Shown here: positions 9,347 to 19,237 of the stretch, piece after piece
Layout of the letters: every line of letters starts with the position of its first letter
Numbering within the stretch: position 1 is the first letter of the stretch
From: 'Nostoc azollae' 0708
GTDB taxonomy: Bacteria > Cyanobacteriota > Cyanobacteriia > Cyanobacteriales > Nostocaceae
Assembly (NCBI RefSeq): GCF_000196515.1
Contig: NC_014248.1
Span: 4,158,001-4,222,000, forward strand
Direction: 5' to 3'
Length of the DNA stretch: 64,000 bases
Translations under genes and position numbers: made by a program
The notes under the pieces: generated by a model
The model's database searches: none
What the model saw: the letters and a program-made list of their open reading frames with translations, nothing else
What the model was told of the DNA's origin: nothing

Positions 9347-11338
9347 GTGGCTTTCCTCATGATGGTTAAGAGTTTCACACCTCCTAGTTCCCAATCGAGT
9401 GTGCAGGACAGTGGCAACAGCAAGTTGTCGGTTATTGAAGTAGTACCTGAAAATGGGATAGGAGCCTTAGTCAGCAGTTCTCCCACAATCTTAAGAACTA
9501 CACAAGCTGAACCGGAAATACTGCGTTATGATCCTGTAGAAATCCTAGCGCACTATGAAAATAAACTTTTACAAGTGTTACGCCGGACTTTGGCAGTTCT
9601 GCAACCAACTTTGTCTTATGTTTTCGGTTTGTGGTTGGATAATAAACGGGGTGTTAAGGTCAAAAATGACCGTAGTCGGGCTATTCAACTGCGAGAGTTG
9701 TTGACTAAGCTGGGACCTGCTTATATTAAAATCGGACAGGCTTTGTCTACTCGGCCTGATTTGGTGCCACCAGTATATCTGGAGGAGTTAACTAGACTGC
9801 AAGACCAATTACCAGCGTTTCCGAATGAAATTGCTTACCAGTTTATTGAGGAGGAACTGGGGGCTAAACCAGAGGAAATTTATGCGGAAGTTTCACCTGA
9901 ACCTATTGCTGCTGCTTCTTTAGGACAGGTATACAAGGGGAAGCTTAAAACTGGGGAAGAGGTGGCTATTAAGGTACAGCGCCCAGATTTACGAGAAATA
10001 ATTACTATTGATTTGTATATTTTACGCCGCCTTGCTGGTTGGGTACAACGGAAGGTGAAGCGGGTACGGAGTGATTTAGTTGGCATTTTGGATGAGTTGG
10101 GCGATCGCATTTTTGAAGAAATGGATTATATCCATGAAGGTGAAAATGCGGAACGCTTCTTTGAATTATACGGGCATATTCAAGATATCTACGTTCCCAA
10201 AATTTATTGGGAATACACTAACCGTCGTGTTTTAACGATGGAGTGGATTAAGGGGATTAAATTAACTCAAACCAGTGAAATTAAGGAACTAGGAATAGAT
10301 GCACGCTATTTAATTGAAGTGGGTGTGCAGTGTTCTTTGCGTCAATTATTGGAACATGGATTTTTCCATGCTGACCCTCATCCTGGTAATTTGTTAGCTA
10401 CTTTTGATGGTAAGTTGGCTTATCTAGACTTTGGGATGATGAGCGAAATTAGGCCACCACAGCGTTATGGTTTAATTGAGGCGATCGTTCACGTTGTCAA
10501 CCGTGATTTTGACTCTTTAGCACAAGATTATGTGAAATTAGAGTTTCTTTCTCCAGAAACAGATTTAACACCAATTATTCCTGCTTTTGGCAAAGTTTTT
10601 GCTAACGCTCAAGGTGCAAGTGTAGCAGAATTAAACATTAAAAGCATCACAGATGATTTATCGGCATTAATGTATGAGTATCCTTTCCGCGTTCCTCCTT
10701 ATTACGCTTTAATTATTCGTTCTTTGGTGACATTGGAAGGGATTGCTATCTATATTGATCCTAACTTTAAAGTTCTCAGTGAAGCTTATCCTTATGTTTC
10801 TAAACGCCTGTTAACTGACCCAGCGGACGAATTAAGAACTTCATTACGAGATTTACTTTTTAAAGATGGTAAATTCCGGTGGAATCGTTTAGAAAATTTG
10901 TTAAAAAATGCCCGTAGTAATCAGGATTACGACTTTAATTTAGTAGTGTCTCAGGGAATAGACTTTTTATCTTCTGAACGGGGAGCATTTATTCGTGACA
11001 GGTTGGTTGATGAGTTTATAAATGGACTCGATGCCATGAGTAAAAATGCCTTACATGGTGTTACATCACTATTGCGGGAAAGAGTGGGATTAACAGCTAT
11101 TAGTGAAACTCCTCGGGCTACAGTTGAACAACAACAAACCTTAGAACATATCAAACGCATTGTGGGGATTTTGCGAGAAACTAGAGGTTTTGATCCGGCA
11201 AAACTCGCTCCTCAAATAGCGCAAATTTTTGTGAATCCTAAAGTACAAAATTTGGGGCAACAAATTGCCCATCGTTTTACACAGAAAGCTTTAGCTAAGT
11301 TGATTAGACAATTATTAGCAGCAGAAGAAATTGGGTAA
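9347..11338 (+). CDS. AarF/ABC1/UbiB family atypical kinase
   Basis: The 663-residue protein carries the ABC1/UbiB signatures. The KxGQ motif lies in LGPAYIKIGQALSTRPDLVP, the Ala-rich nucleotide loop is AAASLGQVYKGKL, and there is the VAIKVQRP lysine. The catalytic block is GFFHADPHPGNLL with LDFGMM. This family comprises atypical kinase/ATPases. UbiB/COQ8 members support ubiquinone synthesis, and cyanobacterial and plastid ABC1K members affect prenyl-lipid and thylakoid metabolism. Cyanobacteria carry several paralogues, so the exact partner is open. Alternative starts at 9359 and 9362 (MMVKSFTPP) are plausible. The C-terminal ~150 residues are alpha-helical and characteristic of the long cyanobacterial forms. 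Confidence 0.9.
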   Translation: MAFLMMVKSFTPPSSQSSVQDSGNSKLSVIEVVPENGIGALVSSSPTILRTTQAEPEILRYDPVEILAHYENKLLQVLRRTLAVLQPTLSYVFGLWLDNKRGVKVKNDRSRAIQLRELLTKLGPAYIKIGQALSTRPDLVPPVYLEELTRLQDQLPAFPNEIAYQFIEEELGAKPEEIYAEVSPEPIAAASLGQVYKGKLKTGEEVAIKVQRPDLREIITIDLYILRRLAGWVQRKVKRVRSDLVGILDELGDRIFEEMDYIHEGENAERFFELYGHIQDIYVPKIYWEYTNRRVLTMEWIKGIKLTQTSEIKELGIDARYLIEVGVQCSLRQLLEHGFFHADPHPGNLLATFDGKLAYLDFGMMSEIRPPQRYGLIEAIVHVVNRDFDSLAQDYVKLEFLSPETDLTPIIPAFGKVFANAQGASVAELNIKSITDDLSALMYEYPFRVPPYYALIIRSLVTLEGIAIYIDPNFKVLSEAYPYVSKRLLTDPADELRTSLRDLLFKDGKFRWNRLENLLKNARSNQDYDFNLVVSQGIDFLSSERGAFIRDRLVDEFINGLDAMSKNALHGVTSLLRERVGLTAISETPRATVEQQQTLEHIKRIVGILRETRGFDPAKLAPQIAQIFVNPKVQNLGQQIAHRFTQKALAKLIRQLLAAEEIG

Positions 11339-11376
11339 AGGGGACTGGTGACTGGTAACTGGGTAGTCATTACCAA

Positions 11377-11808
11377 TTATGAATTACCCTCTTGATGACC
11401 ATTTTTATCACGGTTGAGACTTTCTTCTAGGGCTTGAATTTGTTCCCGACGGGCTTCTAATTCCAAAGTACGACGTGCTAAATCTTGGCTTTGCAAGGTT
11501 AAAGATTGTCGCCAATGTTCTGCTTGATCTGCTTCCTGTTGTAAAAATGCTGGAGTAATACCAGCAGTTAGGTAAGTTTCTACTAAATAAATTAGCCACT
11601 TAGTAGCATCTTCAATTGTTTCTATTTCACCTGTAGGAGAAATTGCAACTAACACTAACACTTTCTCGTTCATGGTGTTGTCTATTTTTAAAGGAATAAA
11701 TGTCTCTTCAGAAATTATTGACCATAAATATTCAGTTTCCTGATGCGCTAATAGGCATAATTGATACTGGTCAAAATCGTTTTTATGTACTTGGGCTAGA
11801 TATTTCAT
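11377..11808 (-). CDS. Hypothetical protein with C-terminal coiled coil
   Basis: I do not recognise a named family for this 143-residue protein. The N-terminal ~95 residues look like a small alpha/beta domain (FDQYQLCLLAHQETEYLW). The C-terminal 45 residues are rich in Q, E, R and L (QSQDLARRTLELEARREQIQ) and are predicted by eye to form a coiled coil. There is no signal peptide or membrane segment. It lies convergent to the AarF kinase gene and upstream of the valS tail on the same strand, about 100 bp from valS. Confidence 0.6.
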   Translation of the reverse strand: MKYLAQVHKNDFDQYQLCLLAHQETEYLWSIISEETFIPLKIDNTMNEKVLVLVAISPTGEIETIEDATKWLIYLVETYLTAGITPAFLQQEADQAEHWRQSLTLQSQDLARRTLELEARREQIQALEESLNRDKNGHQEGNS

Positions 11809-11876
11809 AATTTTGTTATTAGTAATAAATCATTAATCATTTGTTTGTGACTGTTAAAAGTTTTCTTGTGAGTAAG

Positions 11877-11908
11877 TTGACGGTTAACAGTTAGGAGTCA
11901 ACCGTCAA
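11877..11908 (-). terminator. Hairpin downstream of valS
   Basis: A perfect 9-bp stem (ttgacggtt at 11877-11885, aaccgtcaa at 11900-11908) begins 8 bp past the valS stop on the minus strand. No T-run follows, so termination is only inferred from position. Confidence 0.4.
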
Positions 11909-11915
11909 GTTTATG

Positions 11916-14900
11916 TTATACTAGACTACGCAAGCGAGCGCGTAAAATTTCTGCTTGTTTTTCGGCTTCTGTGAAAGCATTTCTTGTAGCTTGTACCACA
12001 TCTATAGGTGCTTTATCTACAAAGCTGGAATTACTCAATCTTCCACTTAAAGATTTAGCTTCCGTTTCAACTTTATTCAAGCTTTTCTCTAATTTGGCAC
12101 GTAAGACTTCAATATCAACTACTCCAGTCAAGGGAATTACAACCTGAACTGTACCAACAACACCAGAAATAGAATTTTCTATTTCTGGTGTTGGTGTTAT
12201 TTCTGCTGTTGTTGACGTTTCTTTGACTGGGAAGTATTTAGTAAATAATTCTTGTCTCGCTTTAGCATTTAGTAAATAGCGAACAAAAAAGCAACCAGCG
12301 TAACCCAAACCCAAAGTTTCAAAGAACATCCCAAAAATTGGTAGACGTAGAGTTGTATTTCCGACAAAGATAGCGAATCTGATGGAAACTAAGACAATAA
12401 TAATTAAAGCAATAGTTTTGAAAGTTCGCCAATAAGGACTGGTAAAAATTTGGTTAATTCTTGGTTCTTCTACAGTAGTTTTGGGAGCATTAATAGTTAA
12501 GGTTTCTACCTTAGCTAAATCTTTGATGTAATACTGTCCAGTTGTAAGAATTACCCTTTCTTTATCGCTTTCACTTTGCAAATTAGCAGTAATTTTTACT
12601 CCTGGTTTAACATCAGCTTCCGCGCGTAAATTGCGAATAGTGCGGATTGTATCAATTAACAAATCAAACTGTTCTTCTAAAGAAGAATCAATTAAATTTG
12701 TATCCGTTTCTGGATAGCTTTGTAAAGCTAAAGTCTGAGGACTTTCGGCTATTTGTTGGGTGAGAGTTTGCCAAATCTCTTCGGTAATATGGGGCATGAA
12801 AGGATGTAATAACTTTAATACTCCTTCCAATATTTCAGCAAGAATTTGTTGGGCAACTTTACGAGATGCCGGATCTGCATCTTTTTGTAATCTGGATTTG
12901 ACTAATTCAATATACCAATCACAGAAATCACCCCAAATGAACTCATAAAGTCCTTTAGCTGCTTCTCCTAAACCGTAATTATCAATGTAATTATTTGTCT
13001 GTCTAACTACTTGATGATAACGGGAAATAATCCATTTATCACTAAGTTCTGTAAGTGCAGGTTTACCCAATTGTACTGGAGTTTGTCCATCCAAATTCAT
13101 CATTACAAATCTGGCGGCATTCCATAATTTATTAGCAAAATTACGTGATGCTTCGACAGATATTGATTCATCTTTTTTGCGGTCATATTCTAAGCGAATA
13201 TCTTGACCAGCACCGGCTACTTCTTTCACTAAAGTATAACGGAGGGCATCAGTTCCATATTTATCCATCAACAATAATGGGTCAATTCCATTATTTGCTG
13301 ATTTGGACATTTTCTTATTATTTTCATCCCTCACTAAACCATGAATATAAACAGTTTTGAAAGGCATTTCTCCTGTAAAATGTCCTGCCATCATCGTCAT
13401 TCTTGCTACCCAGAAAAAGATGATGTCAAAGCCTGTAACTAAGGTAGTGGTGGGATAGTAAGTTTCTACATCCTGTGTTTGTTCTGGCCAACCTAAAGTT
13501 GAAAATGGCCATAAACCAGAGGAAAACCAAGTATCTAAAACATCGGGGTCTTGTTCTAATTTAACTTCTTCCCCAAATTGTGATTTAGCTTTTTCTAAAG
13601 CTTCTGCTTCATTCCGTGCGACGAAATGGGGTGTGGTGTCGGTAATTTCGCCGCCTGTTTCACTAACAGCATACCAAGCAGGGATTTGATGACCCCACCA
13701 AAGTTGACGGGAAATACACCAGTCACGCAGATTTACTAACCAGTCACGATAAACCTTAGTCCAGCGTTGGGGGACGAACTCAGGGGAATTTTGCTGGTCA
13801 AGGAATTCCAGGGTTTTGTCAGCGAGGGGACGAACTTTCACAAACCACTGAGTTGAAAGCAGGGGTTCAACGGGGACTTTACCGCGATCGCTATAAGGTA
13901 CTGTATGTTTATAATCTTCTATTTTAACCAGTACACCATCAGCTTCTAAACGGGCAATGACATTTTTTCTAGCAACGAAGCGGTCTTGACCTTGAAACTC
14001 ACCGGCGTTCTCGTTCAGCGTGCCGTCTTTGTTCATAATATTGATAAACGGCAAGTTGTGACGCTTACCCATTTCAAAATCATTGGGGTCATGGGCGGGA
14101 GTCACTTTCACACAACCTGTACCGAAAGCAGGGTCAACTAACTCATCACCAATAATGGGGATTTCCCGATTTATGATGGGTACGATGAGGGTTTTACCAA
14201 TTAAATCTTTATACCGTTCATCACCAGGGTTAACCACAACTGCTGTATCACCCAACATGGTTTCTGGTCTTGTTGTCGCAACTTCTACAAAACGAGAACC
14301 ATCGCTAAGGGGATAACGGAAGTGCCAAAGATTACCATTTACTTCTTTTGGTTCGACTTCTAAATCAGATACCGCAGACTGAGAAGCGGGACACCAGTTA
14401 ACCAGATAGTTACTGCGGTAAATTAATCCTTCTTCATAGAGGCGGATAAATGCTTCTAAAACAGCTTTAGATAAACCTTCATCCAAGGTGAAGCGTTCCC
14501 GTGACCAGTCCACAGAAACACCCAAACGGCGTAATTGATTAACAATTGTCCCGCCAGATTCATTTTTCCATTGCCAGGCGCGTTCCAGGAATTTTTCTCG
14601 ACCTACATCATGGCGAGTTTTACCTTCAGCCTTGAGTTGGTTTTCTAAAATTGTTTGGACTGCTATACTCGCGTGGTCTGTTCCCGGTACCCATAGAGTA
14701 TTATGTCCCTTCATCCGATGGTAGCGCACAAGGGTATCAATCAACGCACTTTCAAAGGCGTGACCTATATGTAAACTGCCAGTAACGTTTGGTGGTGGGA
14801 TAACGACGCAGAAGGGTTCACCTTTGTGATTCGGGTCTGGCTTGTAGACTTGGTTTTCTTCCCAGAATTTTTGCCATTTGGCTTCTGTGGAGAAGGCTTC

Positions 14901-14936
14901 GTAGAGACTGGGGAGATTGGGAATAGTTGCGGTCAT
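11916..14936 (-). CDS. valS: Valyl-tRNA synthetase with CAAD membrane domain
   Basis: This is a class I aminoacyl-tRNA synthetase charging tRNA-Val. The HIGH motif is in [15 protein letters not shown] and the KMSKS motif in [12 protein letters not shown]. The CP1 editing domain ([14 protein letters not shown]) and the anticodon-binding domain are in order. The C-terminal coiled-coil region is split by an insertion with two hydrophobic helices ([19 protein letters not shown] and [20 protein letters not shown]). This is the CAAD domain described in cyanobacterial ValRS, IleRS, LeuRS and GluRS, which anchors the enzyme in thylakoid membranes. The start at 14936 ([15 protein letters not shown]) fits the family. 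An upstream in-frame ATG at 15020 would add 28 unlikely residues. The frame is intact over its whole length. Confidence 0.95.
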   Translation of the reverse strand: MTATIPNLPSLYEAFSTEAKWQKFWEENQVYKPDPNHKGEPFCVVIPPPNVTGSLHIGHAFESALIDTLVRYHRMKGHNTLWVPGTDHASIAVQTILENQLKAEGKTRHDVGREKFLERAWQWKNESGGTIVNQLRRLGVSVDWSRERFTLDEGLSKAVLEAFIRLYEEGLIYRSNYLVNWCPASQSAVSDLEVEPKEVNGNLWHFRYPLSDGSRFVEVATTRPETMLGDTAVVVNPGDERYKDLIGKTLIVPIINREIPIIGDELVDPAFGTGCVKVTPAHDPNDFEMGKRHNLPFINIMNKDGTLNENAGEFQGQDRFVARKNVIARLEADGVLVKIEDYKHTVPYSDRGKVPVEPLLSTQWFVKVRPLADKTLEFLDQQNSPEFVPQRWTKVYRDWLVNLRDWCISRQLWWGHQIPAWYAVSETGGEITDTTPHFVARNEAEALEKAKSQFGEEVKLEQDPDVLDTWFSSGLWPFSTLGWPEQTQDVETYYPTTTLVTGFDIIFFWVARMTMMAGHFTGEMPFKTVYIHGLVRDENNKKMSKSANNGIDPLLLMDKYGTDALRYTLVKEVAGAGQDIRLEYDRKKDESISVEASRNFANKLWNAARFVMMNLDGQTPVQLGKPALTELSDKWIISRYHQVVRQTNNYIDNYGLGEAAKGLYEFIWGDFCDWYIELVKSRLQKDADPASRKVAQQILAEILEGVLKLLHPFMPHITEEIWQTLTQQIAESPQTLALQSYPETDTNLIDSSLEEQFDLLIDTIRTIRNLRAEADVKPGVKITANLQSESDKERVILTTGQYYIKDLAKVETLTINAPKTTVEEPRINQIFTSPYWRTFKTIALIIIVLVSIRFAIFVGNTTLRLPIFGMFFETLGLGYAGCFFVRYLLNAKARQELFTKYFPVKETSTTAEITPTPEIENSISGVVGTVQVVIPLTGVVDIEVLRAKLEKSLNKVETEAKSLSGRLSNSSFVDKAPIDVVQATRNAFTEAEKQAEILRARLRSLV
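12216..12440 (-). other. CAAD domain insert within valS
   Basis: This segment encodes about residues 861-935 counted from the ATG at 15020. It has an amphipathic start, two predicted transmembrane helices and a basic tail ([14 protein letters not shown]). The typical ValRS C-terminal coiled coil resumes afterwards ([20 protein letters not shown]). The position inside the C-terminal arm agrees with what is published for Anabaena ValRS. Confidence 0.85.
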
Positions 14937-15161
14937 GCTGGGAATAATCAGTTCTTTAGGACTCTGATCAATTTTGCCACAGGCTTGGAGGGTGTTTGTG
15001 GATATGTTTCTATTTTTCAACCCAACTTACATTACTTGTATTGATATTGATATAGTATCAAGTAGTTATTTGTTAATAATAGCATTTATGGTCTTTAAGT
15101 AGGACTTTCAGGGTTTTTATTATCATAACCTGGTTTTATTAAGTAAAGATTTATATCATCC

Positions 15162-15512
15162 TTATTTTCCCGACTCCAGTTTTATAACCCGCTTTTCTAA
15201 AGCATTAACTTGTTGTTCTAATTCAACCAATAAAATTGATAATCTATCGAACATTCTATCCCGTTCCGATTGAGATAAATTTCTCGTATAACGTGGTAGT
15301 TTTGGAGAAGCCTGAGTAATTCTAGATGATGGAGTTTGAGGTTTTCGACTGAGTAATAACTCTATTTGGTTTAACCTCAACTCCAAACGACGCAAGTCAG
15401 ATTCTAGATTATTAACCCGAAACTCTACCTGCTGTGATGAAGCGGTATTAGACAAAATACCACTCCACAGCATTATGACCAAAACACCAGCAAACAATAA
15501 TTTTTTAAACAT
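15162..15512 (-). CDS. Small exported coiled-coil protein, unknown function
   Basis: The 116-residue product has a signal peptide (MFKKLLFAGVLVIMLWSGIL, likely cleavage after the NTASSQ region). A heptad-rich segment (VNNLESDLRRLELRLNQIEL), a Ser/Thr/Pro linker and a second heptad-rich segment (LLVELEQQVNALEKRVIKLE) follow. It is therefore probably a periplasmic or membrane-associated coiled-coil protein. No named family is recognised. It sits 27 bp downstream of the SDR-CIA30 gene on the same strand and is probably co-transcribed with it. Confidence 0.65.
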   Translation of the reverse strand: MFKKLLFAGVLVIMLWSGILSNTASSQQVEFRVNNLESDLRRLELRLNQIELLLSRKPQTPSSRITQASPKLPRYTRNLSQSERDRMFDRLSILLVELEQQVNALEKRVIKLESGK

Positions 15513-15539
15513 CTTATTGACTGGGTATTTAGCTCTTAC

Positions 15540-17024
15540 TTATTCATCAGATTTTAATTTAGAAAATAAATGTTCCCAATTGATAGAACTAGGATTATTT
15601 TCTCCCTCTTTTACTTCCACAGTTATATTACGTGCTTTTGGTTGTTTTAGAGATCGAACGCAAATTTCCGCCACATCATTCCGGCTAATTTTCCCTCTGA
15701 TATTATCCCCTTGTTCAAATATTAACTCTTTTCCTCCATCTGCCTCAGTTAAAGCGCAGGGTCTAATAATTATGTAAGGAATTCCACTTGCTCTTAAACT
15801 ATCTTCTCCTTTTAATTTCCAAGTTAAAATTCCTCCTAACTGGTTATTTAATCTTACCGTTGGAGGTTCTTCGTCTAAATTAATTCCTGGTCTTCCGGGA
15901 CGAGTCACACCAGCAGAACTAACTAAAACAAATTGGGGTAAAGTTTCACCACCATAAGCTTTGATCGACTCTAGTTCTAATGTAAACCTACCAGTATTAA
16001 ACTTAGGATTTAAAGCTCCATCATATTCAAATTTACTCAACATCAATTGAAAAGAGCAAATTTTACTAGCATCAATTTGTGGACAATTTTTAACAGATTT
16101 AGCTCTAAATACAGGTGTTAAATTCGCAAAGGGAATGGTAATATCTATCCATGTATTAGCTACAGTATCGAAAGAATAACTGTAACCAACACCGTCCCAT
16201 ATTGATTCTGTTCGCAAAAAGATTTTATAACGTTGTCCGTCACCTTTGACGCGCAATTTTACACCTGCATAACCTGATAAATCAATTGCTGGTGAGAAAC
16301 TCTTGGTTCTGACAGAAGCAAAACCTCCTGAATTAGCAGTAGAAACATTACCAGCAAATAAAGCAGTTTTTTCTAAGATCTGAAAATTGCTGGCACTGAC
16401 ACCACCCATAACCACATCATCTAAAGCACCCCAAATGTCTTTTAATTCTTGTGATGATTGAGTAAAGTCAAATATTCCTTTTTCTCCTGTGTTTGGTAGA
16501 TATTTTACTGCTGCTTCTACTAGGTTCTTTACTCCGTTATATTCGACATTTTCGGGTGTATCACCAACAGTTTCTGGGAGATAAAATTTCACACCTTGAT
16601 TATATTTAGCTCTATCAGGTGTGTCTCCTTCTACTGGTTGAACACGCACTGCTGTACAACAAACAACTGCTTGGATATTACTCATAACTAAGCTGTTGAG
16701 GGTTTCAGGTTTGGTAATATCTCCCACTACTAAGTCAACTTCATTACCAATAATTGACCGCCCTTTGTCAATATCTCTGACTAAGCAGCGAACTTTATAA
16801 CCTTGGGTTAGTAATCTTTTTACTACTCGTTTACCAACTCCACCTGTCGCACCAGCTACTAGAATTATACCCATTTTCCTCCCCCGATTTGGTGGATTCT
16901 GATGATTTGCAGGACGACCTTGAAATAACTTTTGTAGCCAGTTCAGAACAGGAAATACCTCAAAGTAGGTCAGGGTTTTGATGAATCGGTATAAGTCCCA
17001 TGGAGAACGATTCTCTTCAGTCAT
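15540..17024 (-). CDS. SDR-fold NAD(P)-binding protein with inserted CIA30 domain (HCF173-like)
   Basis: Of its 494 residues, about 50-175 form the first half of an atypical SDR Rossmann domain with the dinucleotide loop LVAGATGGVGKRVVKRLL. Residues ~180-365 are a CIA30 (complex I intermediate-associated) domain with FDFTQSSQELKDIWGALDDV and VMGGVSASNF. The Rossmann fold then resumes (FVLVSSAGVTRPGRPG; YIIIRPCALTE). A CIA30 domain inserted in an SDR is the layout of plant HCF173, which is needed for psbA mRNA translation, and of its cyanobacterial relatives. By inference this protein may act in photosystem II biogenesis or RNA binding. A catalytic YxxxK is not evident, so enzymatic activity is doubtful. 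The frame is intact. Confidence 0.8.
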   Translation of the reverse strand: MTEENRSPWDLYRFIKTLTYFEVFPVLNWLQKLFQGRPANHQNPPNRGRKMGIILVAGATGGVGKRVVKRLLTQGYKVRCLVRDIDKGRSIIGNEVDLVVGDITKPETLNSLVMSNIQAVVCCTAVRVQPVEGDTPDRAKYNQGVKFYLPETVGDTPENVEYNGVKNLVEAAVKYLPNTGEKGIFDFTQSSQELKDIWGALDDVVMGGVSASNFQILEKTALFAGNVSTANSGGFASVRTKSFSPAIDLSGYAGVKLRVKGDGQRYKIFLRTESIWDGVGYSYSFDTVANTWIDITIPFANLTPVFRAKSVKNCPQIDASKICSFQLMLSKFEYDGALNPKFNTGRFTLELESIKAYGGETLPQFVLVSSAGVTRPGRPGINLDEEPPTVRLNNQLGGILTWKLKGEDSLRASGIPYIIIRPCALTEADGGKELIFEQGDNIRGKISRNDVAEICVRSLKQPKARNITVEVKEGENNPSSINWEHLFSKLKSDE

Positions 17025-17190
17025 AATTACTTCGTTACTAGTCTAGTGTATTCTACTCTTAGACTAGCAATTTTATATTATTGCTATCTAAATCATGAAT
17101 CTAAATCATGAATAATATATAGAAGTGGGGGATCTGAGAGTATGAAATATATATTATTATACTTTAATAAGTCAGCATTAAGCTATTGTT

Positions 17191-17691
17191 ATGAGCCAAT
17201 TTGAAAAAATTCAAGCTGAGTATGAAAATTTTCCTCAAGAATTTGCCAGTATCATTATTAGTACAGTTAACTCCCAGGGAATCCCTAACGCCAGTTATAC
17301 TCCTTTTGTAATAGATGAATCTAAAAATGTTTACATTTATATGAGCGGTTTAGCTAGTCATACTACTAATATTCAGGCTCATCCTTATGTGGGTGTTTTA
17401 TTTATTGATGATGAAGCGAAGACTCCTAATATTTTCGCTCGTCGTCGTTTGAGTTTTGATTGTACAGCCACTTTAATTGAGAGGGAAACTGAATAATGGA
17501 ATCAAATTGTCGAACAATTTCAAGCGCGGTTTGGAGAAATTATTGAAATGTTACGCAGTTTGCCAGAGTTTAGAATTTTTCAACTCAGTCCAACTGAGGG
17601 ACATTTTGTAATTGGTTTTGGTTTTATTTACCATATTAATGGTGATAATCTTCAGCAACTTCTACCAGTGACTAAAGATGATCTCTCATAA
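17191..17691 (+). pseudogene. PNPOx-like (HugZ-type) flavin-binding protein with one nonsense codon
   Basis: A 166-codon frame starts MSQFEKIQAEYENFPQEFAS. It contains the split-barrel pattern of pyridoxamine 5'-phosphate oxidase-like / haem-utilisation proteins (SIIISTVNSQGIPNASYTPF; HPYVGVLFIDDEA; ARRRLSFDCTATLIER). TAA at 17494-17496 interrupts it, after which the same frame continues as WNQIVEQFQARFGEIIEMLR to the natural stop at 17689. No frameshift is needed. Family members bind FMN, or degrade or store haem. The lost C-terminal third makes the truncated product unlikely to fold, and the decay looks recent. Confidence 0.85.
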
Positions 17692-17709
17692 TTCCTAATT
17701 AATATATAT

Positions 17710-18588
17710 ATGCTGAAATTTCAACCTCCTGGCTTTGCTTGTAAGGTTATGAATACATCTTTGGGTTCGATGGTTTATTATACCCAAATCAGTGACCCTT
17801 GGAATATTGTGAAAAAATTACCACCATTATTATTTCTGCATAATTTTGGTGGTGGTGCATCTGCTTATGAATGGTCTAAAGTTTATCCAGCTTATGCGAT
17901 TAAATATCGGGTGATTGCACCGGATCTAATTGCTTAGGGAGAATCTGATCATCCGGTACGAGATTATCAAATTCAAGATTATTTAACTACTATTAGTGAG
18001 TTTATTCACCAGACTTGTGATCAACCTGTGACGGTGATAGCTTCTTCTTTAACTGCTGGTTTTACTATCCGTTTAGCTATTGCTGAACCTGATTTATTCC
18101 AATCTTTGTTTTTGGTTTCTCCCTCTGGGTTTGATGATTTTTGACAAGGTCCTGGAAGGAGATTACCGCTTTCAGTGATTAATATCCCTTTTGTGGATAA
18201 TTTAATTTATGCTTTGGGTGCTGACAATGAAGTTGCGGTTAGCAATTTTTTACAAAGCTTTCTTCTTTCTCAACCAGAACGAGTGACACAAGAAATGGTA
18301 GAGGCTTATTTAAGTTGTGCACAAAAGCCTAATGCAAAGTTTTCTGCTTTGGCATTTTTACAGGGTGATCTTTATTTTGATTTGAGTTTATATATTCGGC
18401 AATTAAAAATTCCTACTCTATTTTGCTGGGGTGAGGAGGCACAATCTACTAATATCAAATTAGGACGAAGATTGGCAAGTTTAAATAAAAATGCTATTCG
18501 AGATTTTCAAGTGATCGGTCACTCATGTATACTAGCACATCTGGAAATACCAGAGGTTTTGATTGGTCTTTTATATAAAAATCTCTAA
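17710..18588 (+). pseudogene. Alpha/beta hydrolase with two nonsense codons
   Basis: One continuous frame of about 292 codons carries two stops. The first is TAG at 17935-17937, in the block APDLI(A)*GESDHP where hydrolases have GWGxSD. The second is TGA at 18142-18144, in FDDF*QGPGRRLP. Other landmarks are the oxyanion strand LFLHNFGGGASAYEW, the nucleophile region VIASSLTAGFTIRLA and the late His in VIGHSCILAHLEIPE. The first stop probably arose as TGG to TAG (Trp). It is only 19 bp after the PNPOx-like pseudogene, so the two formed a small operon that decayed together. Confidence 0.88.
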
Positions 18589-18644
18589 TTTGCTGCTCTT
18601 AACGGTGTAATAACCCTTGAGGTAAATCAAGATAGCAATAAATA

Positions 18645-19033
18645 TTAATAAAACTGCTACTTATGAAGGTGGTTGTCTTGTCACTGCGGTGCAGTAGGCT
18701 TTCCGGTAATAGTTGATAACCACAAAGTGGATGATTGTAACTGTTAAATTTGTAGTAAAAAGGGATTTTTACATTTATTTAATTGTCCCTAAAGGTAAAT
18801 TTACTTTATTACAAGGTGAAGATGTTTTGAAGACCTATCAATTTAATACAGGAGTAGCATAACCTAAATAAAGTTCGTCGTATGTGTGGAATTCATTCTC
18901 TTTATATTCCCCGCAGTCATCCTGATGGTATTGATGTAAATATCAGTTGTTTAGATGGTGATGTGATAGGTAATTTTGAGATGTCCCTTTTGATGGTGCA
19001 AATTGGGAGGACAATATTCACAAGTTGATTTAA
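18645..19033 (+). pseudogene. GFA-family (CENP-V/Gfa) zinc protein remnant
   Basis: Fragments in three frames rebuild the GFA fold: YEGGC, then CHCGAV after an apparent 5-bp duplication, DDCNC...ICSKKGFLHL with a TAA in between, VPKGKFTLLQGEDVLKTYQF, and CRMCGIHSLYIPRSHPDGID. The paired Cys motifs (GCxCGAV, CxCSxC, FCxxCG) are the zinc ligands of glutathione-dependent formaldehyde-activating-like enzymes. There are several small indels and in-frame stops, so no product is possible. It follows the two pseudogenes above on the same strand. The start is approximate. Confidence 0.75.
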
Positions 19034-19043
19034 TCACAGTCTA

Positions 19044-19166
19044 AGAGGATGTTTGAAAAGTCCTTGGTTATGTATCGAAAATCTTGATATCCTCCTAGAC
19101 CCCTGAGAAAGAAAGGGAGATCTACAAGTGCTGGATACCACACGAAAAAGTTTTCAAACACCCTCT
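19044..19166. mobile_element. MITE-like element with 16-bp terminal inverted repeats
   Basis: The left end agaggatgtttgaaaa (19044-19059) is complementary to the right end ttttcaaacaccctct (19151-19166) with one mismatch. The interior of about 90 bp is noncoding. Such AGAGGGTGTTTGAAAA ends are familiar from small repeats in Nostoc genomes. It sits directly after the GFA remnant. Confidence 0.7.
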
Positions 19167-19237
19167 AACATTTTTAAAATCAATCCAAAATAAAAGGGAT
19201 GGCTTACACTACCGCTAATTATTGACTATTCAAAAAT

